Source: Roseofilum reptotaenium CS-1145
GTDB taxonomy: Bacteria > Cyanobacteriota > Cyanobacteriia > Cyanobacteriales > Desertifilaceae
Reading direction: 5' to 3'
DNA: 64,000 nt
Assembly: GCF_028330985.1 (NCBI RefSeq)
Contig: NZ_JAQMUE010000083.1
Span: 45,186 to 109,185, forward strand
Positions within the stretch are counted from its first letter, which is position 1. Each line of letters begins with the position of its first letter. Position numbers and translations under genes: made by a program. The notes under the pieces were generated by a model. The model ran no database searches and was not told the origin of the DNA. It saw only the letters and a list, made by a program, of their open reading frames with translations. This document shows positions 24,343 through 32,744 of this stretch, in pieces.

Positions 24343-25509
24343 CTACAGCAACTGTTCATAAAAAGAGCATTGTTCTTTAGCCAAAGCCGTATTGGTATAG
24401 TGAAGCATCGCCCGTTCATAACCTTTTTGCGCCAAATCTTGTCTGAATTCTTGATTTTCCATTACTTGACGCAAACTGTTTCGCAAACCATCCACATTCC
24501 CTTCTGGAAATACCAATCCCGCTTCATCAATCACATGGGGAATTTCTCCAGAATCAGAACCAATGACCGGCACTTTACAAGACATCGCTTCAATGAGAAC
24601 ATGGCCAAATTGTTCTTTCCAACCGGCTGCGGTTAGTGTCTTAAATTTATAGGTGGTCTCAGACGGTAAAACCAGGACATCCATTAAATTAATATAGCGA
24701 TAAACCTGGTCATGGGGAACACTGTCCACACAAATCAACCGGTCTCGCAATCCAACTTCTGAAGCCTTGTTTAAAAGATCTTGCTTCAAGTCACCTCGAC
24801 CGAGCAACAGCCATTTCCACGGATAATCTGTAATTTTTTTCAAGGCATTGAATAAAGTCAAAAGTCCTTTTTCTTCGACAAATCGCCCCACAAAACCCAC
24901 GACAAATTCATCAGGCTTAATGCCCAAAGATATTCTCAATTCCGGTTGCTCTTGGGGCGAAAATAACTGCTCATCTACTCCCAGTTGAGGCATCACTTTG
25001 ATGGGACCATCATAGCCATGATCGCGCAGTACATCTGCTCCGTCTTGGTTGCCTGATATAATACCATGGGAATGTTTAAGATTAAATCCCTCTAACACAG
25101 AAATGGGGAATTTGACTTCATAGGGTAAATTCCACCAAGTAAAGAATACATTTTTGGCGTTCAAGTTGAGTTGCTTATTGAGGGTAATTAATTCCGCGTG
25201 GCTAAACGCTTTTGCTCCTTGCTCAGTCTGCAAAATATGGGGTTTGAAGCTTTTGAGCAATTGCACTAAATCCAGCCCAAAAGTCAATAATCCTTGGTTG
25301 TTTTGACTAAAGTTGGATAGGGGGACAACTCGAAAATTTCCCTCATCAACGGGTTGGGTTTCAATAATTTTGTTTTGCACGCCTCCCGGTCGCCATCGCT
25401 TGGGGACAACCACGGTTACTTCTATGCTTGGATCGAGTTGGGCTAATTTTCTTAATTTCTCTCGATTGAGATCGACAATGTAGGTGTGGCTGGCGATTAA
25501 AATTTTCAT
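24343..25509 (-). CDS. Glycosyltransferase family 4, HpsO-like
   Basis: This 388-residue GT4 enzyme has VVGFVGRFVEEKGLLTLFNAL near residue 203, a DVLVLPSETT donor loop near 280, then EQFGHVLIEAMSCKVPVIGSDSGEIPHVI near 304-332, the usual EX7E-type nucleotide-sugar site. It starts at ATG 25509, 25 bases after the GT2 gene and in the same operon. The sequence style, with an N-terminal KILIASHTYIVDLNREKL, fits the HpsO type of hormogonium polysaccharide glycosyltransferases. Sugar and acceptor are unknown. Confidence 0.9.
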   Translation of the reverse strand: MKILIASHTYIVDLNREKLRKLAQLDPSIEVTVVVPKRWRPGGVQNKIIETQPVDEGNFRVVPLSNFSQNNQGLLTFGLDLVQLLKSFKPHILQTEQGAKAFSHAELITLNKQLNLNAKNVFFTWWNLPYEVKFPISVLEGFNLKHSHGIISGNQDGADVLRDHGYDGPIKVMPQLGVDEQLFSPQEQPELRISLGIKPDEFVVGFVGRFVEEKGLLTLFNALKKITDYPWKWLLLGRGDLKQDLLNKASEVGLRDRLICVDSVPHDQVYRYINLMDVLVLPSETTYKFKTLTAAGWKEQFGHVLIEAMSCKVPVIGSDSGEIPHVIDEAGLVFPEGNVDGLRNSLRQVMENQEFRQDLAQKGYERAMLHYTNTALAKEQCSFYEQLL

Positions 25510-25534
25510 GATTGTTTAGACTCTAATAACACCA

Positions 25535-26527
25535 TTAAACCGATTCAGAAGCTTGCCATTGTTCATCTTGTTGGCTATAGGTTTGCCCTGTTTTCCATAC
25601 TGTTTTGAGCCGAGTCTGCCAAGCACTTAAGTAACCCATGGTGTAGAACCCTGCACGACTAACAATTTTGATGGGGGAGCCACTTTTATTGCAGGGAGGA
25701 TGACCTAAAACGTGACAGTCAAATAACTTGCTAAAGAATCGGACTTGTTGACCTACAGTCAAATTCTTGAGTCCCATAAGAAAGTGGTTATGGTAGAAGG
25801 TAATCTGATATTCTAGCGATCGCGTGGAAATATCGTGACATCCTCCGGTTTCTTCCCCCAAATGCACCAAATTGGCTTCCGGATCGTACCAGATTTTGTA
25901 TCCCGTCTGGCGCAAGCGCAGGCAAAAATCGGACTCTTCCCGTACGGCACTGCCGCGAAATCTCTCGTCAAATTCCAAGCCATGTTTGCTAAAAATATCA
26001 CGGCGGAAGGACATATTACATCCCCGTGCAGAAATGACTTCCTGGGCTTTGGTCGTATGGACTAAATCAATGTGATACCAAGCAATTCCAGGGTCAAAAG
26101 CTTGCGGCGGTAACTCTTCAATAGTATAACTATTCTTGGACTCGCCCAACTTCATGCGGTCAAAAACACGACCAGCTACTGCCCCAATTTCTGGGCGATC
26201 GTAATTGCGAGCATGGGCCATCAAATAGCCTTCTGGTAACACCACATCATCATCAATAAACAGCACCACATCTCCGCTAGAGCGCCGTACTGCATAATTT
26301 CGCGCTCCTGGTAAACTCGCCCAATTGACCCGAAACAGCTTAATTTTGCCTGAATTAGCCATCTCATCCAAGAAGGCTTGAATTTCCGGCTTATGCTCGG
26401 CTGTTTGATCGACTACTAAAACCTCAAAATTGGGATAATCCTGCTTCAGGACATCCTGGATACTATCGAGTAGAGGTTCCTCTCTCCCATAGGTAGGAAT
26501 AATCACAGATACAAAAGGTAAATTCAT
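25535..26527 (-). CDS. Glycosyltransferase family 2, hormogonium polysaccharide type
   Basis: This 330-residue GT-A enzyme has the N-terminal nucleotide-binding fold PFVSVIIPTYGREEPLLDSI, a metal-binding DDDVVLPEGYL (IDDDV near residue 92) and the acceptor region FRGSAVREESDFCLRLRQTGYKIWYDP near 190. No clear membrane helices are present. It lies 33 bases behind hpsL in the same operon. By gene order it matches HpsN (or HpsE), but I cannot separate the two by eye. Confidence 0.9.
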   Translation of the reverse strand: MNLPFVSVIIPTYGREEPLLDSIQDVLKQDYPNFEVLVVDQTAEHKPEIQAFLDEMANSGKIKLFRVNWASLPGARNYAVRRSSGDVVLFIDDDVVLPEGYLMAHARNYDRPEIGAVAGRVFDRMKLGESKNSYTIEELPPQAFDPGIAWYHIDLVHTTKAQEVISARGCNMSFRRDIFSKHGLEFDERFRGSAVREESDFCLRLRQTGYKIWYDPEANLVHLGEETGGCHDISTRSLEYQITFYHNHFLMGLKNLTVGQQVRFFSKLFDCHVLGHPPCNKSGSPIKIVSRAGFYTMGYLSAWQTRLKTVWKTGQTYSQQDEQWQASESV

Positions 26528-26560
26528 TGTTGATTTGGCGATCGCTTAGGGATGATAGTT

Positions 26561-28255
26561 CTATTTCTTCTTTTTACTCGATTTACGCCCATTTTTGCCA
26601 GATTTAGCCGGTTTAGATTTAGATTTCTTGCGTTTTTTCGGATCGGCTTGTGCTTCCAGAAGCGCTTGTAGTTCTTCCTGTTTCTTTTGTTCTTCTTTAT
26701 CAATATCAGGTAACTTTAAGGTAATACCAGCAAATAACCAGTAGTAGACACATACCGGATCAGTATCTAATGGATACCAGTAAGTTTGGTAACTGATAAT
26801 TAGAATAAATACCCAAAAACAAGCGCCAAAATTGCGTAAGCTTTTATCTTTGACCGAACGATAAGCTTTAAACGTTTCCCAAGTCAGAGCAGTAACGAGC
26901 AGTAAAAATAAGGCAAGCCCTGGTTTTCCTAATTCAAAAAGGATTTTGGGGAACCAAGTTTCCACTAAAAAAGTTTTCCCAAATATTCTAGCAGAATTAG
27001 TTGCCCGTCCTAATCCATTGCCAAAGAAACCGGCTCTCTTAGCAGAACTCTCTGCTTGTTCAGCAATAAAATCTGCTGGATTAGAGGCACCCACTCGACC
27101 GACTAAACTATCCCATCTTTCTTGTACAACATCGGGGAAAGCTATAGCCGCACCTCCCAAGAGTAAGGTTAATCCAACTGCAATCGGAATGAACCGTTTT
27201 AGGTTAGCAACTTGACCGGTAAGCACCAGTAAAATGACGGTTACCACAGGGACAAGCATTGTCGCAATTCGTTGTCCTGAAATCACAGAACAAACAAAGT
27301 TTAATCCCATTCCAGCAAATCCTGCCATTTGCCATAGAGGAGACGGATCGCAAAAAGCAGTTGCAAAGGTAAAGAAGGCGCTACAAATCATATACCAACC
27401 CCAGTGCCAAGGGGAAGGTAAGGTACTGGGGAGACGGATCTGACCAACCTGGGGACTGTAAGTTAAAGATCCTCCAACTAGGCATCTGGCTTCAATACTT
27501 GCTTTGAATAAATCCTCTCCTGTTGCATTACGGGTGCCTTGACATGCACCAGATAAGAGCGATCGATATTGCATTACACATAATACACAGGTGATCAGGG
27601 CTAAAATAGTCGTTATCCGGGTAATCCAAAGCAATTCTTTTTTCCCCCGAATCATATAAAATCCACAACTGATTAAGGGGATGTATCCCATGAATACTTT
27701 TAAGCCTAAAAGCCCTAATAAGATCGGTTTATCTCCTCCGTAAGTTTTTCCAGTTGTATTAATAGCTAGGATGACAAAGATACAATAAGCTAATAGGGCA
27801 AATATGAAGGGAATTAGGGGTTTAGGTACAAGGAATGGCAAACGATATCGTTGGCAGTATTGATAGATGCCCATTAATCCAGGAATGTAAAACGCATCTT
27901 TGGCTAACTGGAGGAGTGCATTTCCTCCTCCCACTCCATAAACAATAGTGCCGCTAAAGGGCATATAGATATAGAAAGCCCATAGAGCTTGAATGGGATA
28001 ATTCAAGGAAAATATAAGAACACCAATCCCAAATAATCCGGCTACGAAAAATGAAGGTTCGCCCATAACTGCGAACCCAATTAAGCCGAAAACCGAGCCA
28101 ATTCCGATCGCCTGACCTAGGACTCCATTGAACTTTTTGCGCGCATTGGCAGCTTCACGTTTTTTGGCGGCTAGTTCTTCTTTCGTCGGAGGGGGTTTGA
28201 CCAGGGTGGCTAGATTCGGTGCTTTTCCTTTGGATTTGAGTTTACTTTTGGCCAT
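26561..28255 (-). CDS. hpsL: Hormogonium polysaccharide biosynthesis protein HpsL (O-antigen ligase-like)
   Basis: This 564-residue protein has Lys/Ala-rich charged tails at both ends and about ten to twelve membrane helices between residues 50 and 520. It resembles O-antigen ligases or polymerases that join polysaccharide units at the membrane. Family-typical segments include QALWAFYIYMPFSGTIVYGVGGGN followed by ALLQLAKDAFYIPGL (about 88-128) and FFGNGLGRATNSA near 400. It heads a four-gene operon with three glycosyltransferases. Its role in the mucilage needed for gliding of hormogonia comes from the HpsL family name. Confidence 0.75.
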   Translation of the reverse strand: MAKSKLKSKGKAPNLATLVKPPPTKEELAAKKREAANARKKFNGVLGQAIGIGSVFGLIGFAVMGEPSFFVAGLFGIGVLIFSLNYPIQALWAFYIYMPFSGTIVYGVGGGNALLQLAKDAFYIPGLMGIYQYCQRYRLPFLVPKPLIPFIFALLAYCIFVILAINTTGKTYGGDKPILLGLLGLKVFMGYIPLISCGFYMIRGKKELLWITRITTILALITCVLCVMQYRSLLSGACQGTRNATGEDLFKASIEARCLVGGSLTYSPQVGQIRLPSTLPSPWHWGWYMICSAFFTFATAFCDPSPLWQMAGFAGMGLNFVCSVISGQRIATMLVPVVTVILLVLTGQVANLKRFIPIAVGLTLLLGGAAIAFPDVVQERWDSLVGRVGASNPADFIAEQAESSAKRAGFFGNGLGRATNSARIFGKTFLVETWFPKILFELGKPGLALFLLLVTALTWETFKAYRSVKDKSLRNFGACFWVFILIISYQTYWYPLDTDPVCVYYWLFAGITLKLPDIDKEEQKKQEELQALLEAQADPKKRKKSKSKPAKSGKNGRKSSKKKK

Positions 28256-28394
28256 GGGGGAAGCGGGAACTGCTCTGAAGTTATTCTTTCTGGGAGATCA
28301 ATACAATGGCACCTTTGCCTAAGATAGCTTAGAGATTGCGTCCTTTGCCTAGCAATGACAGAATACCTATAGGCTGTTTTTTATTGACTATTAT

Positions 28395-28736
28395 ATGTTA
28401 CTCAAGTCTACGACCCGCCATATCCGCATTTTTACGGCTGTTATTGAAAAGGGAGAACTTAATCCATCTGACAATATGCTGACTCTGGATGTTGACCCAG
28501 ATAATGAATTAAATTGGACGGATTCGTCCCTAAAAGCGGTCTATGGTAAGTTTGAGGAGTTGGTTACAGCCTATGAAGGACAGGATTTAACCGAGTATAA
28601 TCTGCGTCGGATTGGGTCGGATTTGGAGCATTTTGTCCGATCGCTCCTCCAAAAAGGGGAACTCAGCTATAACCTGGAAAGCCGGGCAGTGAACTACAGT
28701 ATGGGCTTACCTCAAGTCGCCGTCGATCAACCCTAA
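28395..28736 (+). CDS. ndhM: NAD(P)H-quinone oxidoreductase subunit M
   Basis: NdhM is a peripheral, cytoplasm-facing subunit of the cyanobacterial/plastid NDH-1 complex, which takes electrons from ferredoxin to plastoquinone for cyclic flow, respiration and CO2 uptake. The 113-residue product has the strongly conserved start [27 protein letters not shown] near 30 and the block [20 protein letters not shown] near 64-83. It is full length. It is divergent from hpsL across about 140 bases. Confidence 0.95.
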   Translation: MLLKSTTRHIRIFTAVIEKGELNPSDNMLTLDVDPDNELNWTDSSLKAVYGKFEELVTAYEGQDLTEYNLRRIGSDLEHFVRSLLQKGELSYNLESRAVNYSMGLPQVAVDQP

Positions 28737-28748
28737 TTCCAATTCCCG

Positions 28749-29033
28749 TTAAAGACGATCAAATGGATTCGGGGGTTGGGGTTGGGGGCGATCCTCCCCC
28801 GCCAACTCTGAGGGAGGACGTTCGTTGCTCCAGCCCCACCAGGCTTGTCCGCATTCACATAAATAAAATTCTTGCCATTTACGGCGATTGCCTTCTGTGT
28901 AAACGGGCGATCGCCGATTTAACCACACCCGTTCAGCTTGCCTCGAAGTCGCCGCACAGCGAGGACAACAGAACTTGAATGCATGGGTAGCTTGTTCTGT
29001 CCAAGCCGGTGGATGAATATCAAACGCTTCCAT
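28749..29033 (-). CDS. Zinc-ribbon-like conserved cyanobacterial protein
   Basis: From ATG 29033 the product has 94 residues (MEAFDIHPPAWTEQATHAF...). It carries two cysteine pairs, CCPRC near 24-28 and CECG near 60, consistent with a zinc ribbon. A basic/aromatic stretch (RVWLNRRSPVYTEGNRRKWQEFYLC) lies between them, and the tail is proline-rich. The frame is open to 29165, but residues before MEAF look unlike the rest, so I prefer the shorter start with AAGG just upstream. Function is unknown; nucleic-acid binding is possible. Confidence 0.7.
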   Translation of the reverse strand: MEAFDIHPPAWTEQATHAFKFCCPRCAATSRQAERVWLNRRSPVYTEGNRRKWQEFYLCECGQAWWGWSNERPPSELAGEDRPQPQPPNPFDRL

Positions 29034-29217
29034 AAACCTTACAATTCTCCCTAAACCAACGGAGTGCTTATACCCTAAGCTTAAACCCATGAACACCAAT
29101 TTTTCATCCATGATGGCTATCCTAGACTTGACATCGGTGTAATTCCGGAGTCTGATAATAATCAACGTGGTGTGACATCACCGGATTGGCTGGCTACTGT
29201 GAGGAAGCACTCTGCCC

Positions 29218-30627
29218 ATGAATCCCATCTTAAACCTAATTTCTGCCCTCGGAATAGTTATCTTATGTCTGATTGCTTGGGTTGGTTCCGAAGACCGCAA
29301 AGTGGTTCCCTGGCGAACGATCGCCGTTGGCATTACTCTACAAATGACGATCGGACTCTTAGTCTTTGTTCTCCCCACGCGCGATCTGATTGCCCAACTC
29401 AATAATCTGCTCAATGCCCTTTTAGATGCTTCAGAAGCAGGTGCTCGCTTCCTATTTGGTGGCGATACTTCTGCTTTTGTCCCCAATCCTAACCGAGTGC
29501 TTGGCCCGGGGCCGGCAGGACGGTGGATTATGCGTGCAGTCAGTCAACCCTATGTGGCGATCCCTGGTGATAAACTCGGCTCAGATAATCTCAATCCTGG
29601 TTATATCTTTGCCTTTCGCTCCCTGCCCCAAGTGGTTTTCTTTTCGGCATTAGTCGCCCTATTATATCGATTGAATATTATTCAACCGATTGTGAAGATT
29701 TTTGCCCAACTGTTCCAGAAAACGATGAAAATTAGTGGGGCGGAATCTTTATCCGGAGCAGCCAATATTTTTGTCGGCATTGAATCGGCGATCGCCGTTA
29801 AACCCTTCCTGGCAAAAATGACGCGCAGCGAAATCTGTGCCATTCTCACCAGTTGTTTTGGTTCGATTGCTTCCTCTGTTCTTGGACTCTATGCTGGTTT
29901 TTTACGCCCCGTCTTTCCCTCTATTGCCGGTCATTTGGTCTCCGCTTCAATTATGACCATTCCCGCTTGTTTCGTGATTTCAAAAATCTTGGTTCCGGAA
30001 ACTGGAGTGCCTGAAACTCTGGGCAAAATTCCCGAAGAGCCAGAGCAAGACCCCGAAAAACGACCGAATCCCATGGATAGCCTGATTATGGGAGCCTTAG
30101 ATGGGGTGAAAATGGCCGTTGGTATTGCGGCTGTAATTATCGCCATTTTGGGTTTAGTGGCGTTAATTAATATGGGCTTTGATAGCCTATCCGGATTACC
30201 TGCACCAGTCGGTACGGTGTTTCAAGTGGTTACGCTGCAAAATATCATGGGATTTTTGTTTTTCCCCCTAACTATTCTGACGGGGGTATCTCTGGATATT
30301 AATGAAATTTGGCAAGCTTCGGTGATTATCGGTCGTCGGGTGTTTGAAACCAATGTGCCGCCCTACATTAGTCTCGCTAATCTGAGTCGTGCAGGAGCCA
30401 TTAGCGATCGCGCCATGCTCATCGTTAGCTATGTTCTCTGTGGGTTTACTCACTTTGCCTCCTATGGTATTTTCGTTGGCGGACTCTCTTCCCTGATTCC
30501 CGAACGGCGATCGGAAGTTTCCTCCCTCGGCTTCAAAGCCCTCTGGGCCGCTACTCTCGCCACCTTAATGACCGGTTGTATTGCTGGACTCTTTGACTTG
30601 GGTAACCCGGCTACATTAGGACGATAA
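29218..30627 (+). CDS. Concentrative nucleoside transporter (NupC/CNT family)
   Basis: This 469-residue inner-membrane protein should import nucleosides with H+ or Na+. It shows the CNT layout: three N-terminal helices, then the gate/core region with VFFSALVALLYRLNIIQPIVK near 145, SGAESLSGAANIFVGIESA near 177-195 and TRSEICAILTSCFGSIASSVLGLYAGF near 205-231. The C-terminal half has the second inverted-repeat unit with LTGVSLDINEIW and SFASYGIFVGGL-like sequence. It is isolated from other nucleoside genes; upp is 7 kb downstream. Confidence 0.92.
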   Translation: MNPILNLISALGIVILCLIAWVGSEDRKVVPWRTIAVGITLQMTIGLLVFVLPTRDLIAQLNNLLNALLDASEAGARFLFGGDTSAFVPNPNRVLGPGPAGRWIMRAVSQPYVAIPGDKLGSDNLNPGYIFAFRSLPQVVFFSALVALLYRLNIIQPIVKIFAQLFQKTMKISGAESLSGAANIFVGIESAIAVKPFLAKMTRSEICAILTSCFGSIASSVLGLYAGFLRPVFPSIAGHLVSASIMTIPACFVISKILVPETGVPETLGKIPEEPEQDPEKRPNPMDSLIMGALDGVKMAVGIAAVIIAILGLVALINMGFDSLSGLPAPVGTVFQVVTLQNIMGFLFFPLTILTGVSLDINEIWQASVIIGRRVFETNVPPYISLANLSRAGAISDRAMLIVSYVLCGFTHFASYGIFVGGLSSLIPERRSEVSSLGFKALWAATLATLMTGCIAGLFDLGNPATLGR

Positions 30628-30668
30628 TCGCTAAATTCCCCCTTCCTCCATTTCCCTAGTTTCTACCC

Positions 30669-31454
30669 ATGCTCAAACTCAAACTCCATCGACTCTGGTT
30701 CATTAGTTTAATCGTTGTGACTGCCCTAGGATTAATCTTAGGTAACCCTCACTGGTCTGCATCTAACACACCAGTTGCCCTAGAGCAACCCGCGATCGCC
30801 CAAGTCCCCAGTCCTCCAACCCCAGAAACCTTACCGGAACCGCCTCCTTTACCTTCTCCGGACGCTTCTCCATCCCCTCAAGCTTCTCCGAGTCCAGACA
30901 CTCCGTCAGCTCCCACCCCCCTCGCCTCCCCTTCTCCCTTACCTCCCCCTCCTGCTCCTCCGAGTCCAGAACCGACTCCAGCCATTCAAGAGCCAACTGC
31001 ATCCCCGTTAGAGGTGGGTGGGACGTATGAAGATCCCAATGGCTTTTATCAAATCGCGATCGTTCAAGACTATAAGGTGAGTTCCACCGGTAAAGATCCT
31101 CTGTTTGAATCCCCAGATGGACAAATGGCTTATACCGTTGTGCGTTTACCTCGACTGACCAAACAACGACTCACCAATGGCATTTTGGCCCAAATTGCGG
31201 TTGAAGAATTGCAAGGCGGTGAGGGTTTTCTAGCTCAAAGCTATATCCCCCTAGGTGAAGGCATCGTACAAGTGCCTTGGACAGGAAGCTTAACCCAAGG
31301 ACGCAATAGCCAACCGATGAGTGGGACACTGATTTCGACTCAACAGGAACAGGATGTCTATTTGGTTTTAATTGCAGCGACAGAAACAGGAGCCGAGCAA
31401 GTGCCGAATCTGCTGGCAACTTTGGTTGATGGTTTGGAGGTTACCCCACAATAA
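30669..31454 (+). CDS. Exported proline-rich protein of unknown function
   Basis: This 261-residue protein starts with an uncleaved or cleavable hydrophobic segment (WFISLIVVTALGLILG, residues 10-25). A low-complexity Pro/Ser linker (about 45-110, repeated PSPxxSP units) follows, and then a folded domain of about 150 residues beginning EVGGTYEDPNGFYQIAIVQDYKV. It is probably anchored with the domain outside the cytoplasm. The gene's TAA overlaps the next ATG by one base, so it is coupled to the DUF3318 gene. Confidence 0.7.
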   Translation: MLKLKLHRLWFISLIVVTALGLILGNPHWSASNTPVALEQPAIAQVPSPPTPETLPEPPPLPSPDASPSPQASPSPDTPSAPTPLASPSPLPPPPAPPSPEPTPAIQEPTASPLEVGGTYEDPNGFYQIAIVQDYKVSSTGKDPLFESPDGQMAYTVVRLPRLTKQRLTNGILAQIAVEELQGGEGFLAQSYIPLGEGIVQVPWTGSLTQGRNSQPMSGTLISTQQEQDVYLVLIAATETGAEQVPNLLATLVDGLEVTPQ

Positions 31455-32029
31455 TGTATCGCGATCGCGACCCCGAACTGTCTCGACTCATGGAACTGAT
31501 GCCCGCTTCTGGGCGCATGTTTGTGCAATTGATTGGTAAACCGGAACAACCCCAGGTGATTGATGCACCGTTCCCTTTGCCCTGGAAGCGATCGCGGCCG
31601 ATTTATATCAATTTTGACCTTTTGCGCCAGTTACCACTGCCAGAGCAAGATTTAGCTGTCTTACAAGCCGTTTGTTGGGTTTGCCAGGTAGAATGGTTTA
31701 AGCCTAATCTCTATCAAGGATTAGTGGCAGTAGGATTCCTGGGAACAATGATAGAACTGATGCAAGCTGATGCCGTAGGAATGGTCGCCGGAGGAGGACT
31801 AACAGCTATGGCAGTGATGCAAATCCGACGCAAAAACCGCCAACGGGATGTGATGATTGAAGGCGATAAAGCAGCTATTCGGGTAGCCAGTCGGCGCGGA
31901 TATACGGAACTCGAAGCCACTGAATCCTTGTTAAAGGCGATTGAGCATATCGCTCAAATTGAAGGGAGAAATGGTTTATCTGTAGTGGAGCTACTGCGAT
32001 GCCAAAATTTGCGGGTGATGTTAAATTAG
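31454..32029 (+). CDS. DUF3318 domain-containing protein
   Basis: This 191-residue protein matches the cyanobacterial DUF3318 family: ELSRLMELMPASGRMFVQLIGKP at the N-terminus, then PFPLPWKRSRPIYINFDLLRQLP. It has one or two hydrophobic segments (LYQGLVAVGFLGTMIELM and a glycine-rich AVGMVAGGGLTAMAVM). The ATG shares its A with the stop of the preceding gene. Function is unknown; the family is usually seen as a small peptidase-like or membrane-associated protein, without evidence here. Confidence 0.8.
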   Translation: MYRDRDPELSRLMELMPASGRMFVQLIGKPEQPQVIDAPFPLPWKRSRPIYINFDLLRQLPLPEQDLAVLQAVCWVCQVEWFKPNLYQGLVAVGFLGTMIELMQADAVGMVAGGGLTAMAVMQIRRKNRQRDVMIEGDKAAIRVASRRGYTELEATESLLKAIEHIAQIEGRNGLSVVELLRCQNLRVMLN

Positions 32030-32179
32030 GGAATAGGATGGAACCCTCTGTCCGTTTTTCTCTACTCTGCAATGGGAAAAACTCATTGAGTCAAATTGTC
32101 CTGTTCCCTAGAGTAAATACCCAAAATAAAGAAGGTTATGGATTAGAACATCAAGGGAAATGCTCATCTCTACCCTCCC

Positions 32180-32482
32180 TTATTGCTCGTCAATAGAATC
32201 TTCTTGCAACTGAACATCCAAGTTTCCAGGAAGCTCTAGATCCTCTTCTTCTGAAGCAAACGCTTTCAATTCTTCAATTTCAGATTCTTCCGTAATCCCT
32301 AACTCAGCCCTTCTTTGTTGATCGATAGGACGATTAAGAACGCACCCCGAATTATCTGGACTAATCGAGCAACCATTAGGGTCAAAGTCCACTTTAACTA
32401 ATTCAACTGTTGTAGAAACCATAATCAGTCCTAAGGTTAGACTAGCAGCAGAAATAGAGATTTTTTCGTAGATGCTTTCCAT
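32180..32482 (-). CDS. Hypothetical membrane-anchored acidic protein
   Basis: This 100-residue protein has an N-terminal hydrophobic helix (ISISAASLTLGLIMVSTTVELV) and then a mature part with two cysteines (NGCSISPDNSGCVL), which may form a disulfide. The tail is very acidic (EEESEIEELKAFASEEEDLEL-type sequence). It looks like a small periplasmic or anchored protein. I do not recognise a family. The Met start at 32482 has no strong ribosome-binding site. Confidence 0.55.
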   Translation of the reverse strand: MESIYEKISISAASLTLGLIMVSTTVELVKVDFDPNGCSISPDNSGCVLNRPIDQQRRAELGITEESEIEELKAFASEEEDLELPGNLDVQLQEDSIDEQ

Positions 32483-32744
32483 CGTGTTTTTGGTTCCCTT
32501 GATGCATGAGACAGCTATATAGAAAGCTTAGTGGTAAATTTAGGGAATGTCTGTCAAGCTTTGATGAAGTTTGACCGTATTTTTATGAAGATTTCATGAA
32601 GAAGCGCTGAAACAACGCAATTTCGTTTTGTCAGGCACGGGGAATCTACTGAATCGAACCATGAAACCCACATTTAAGACGACACAATGTAGTACAAAAG
32701 TCGTTCTCAACGTTCCTTATACGTGAGATTTTATAATAACTCTT

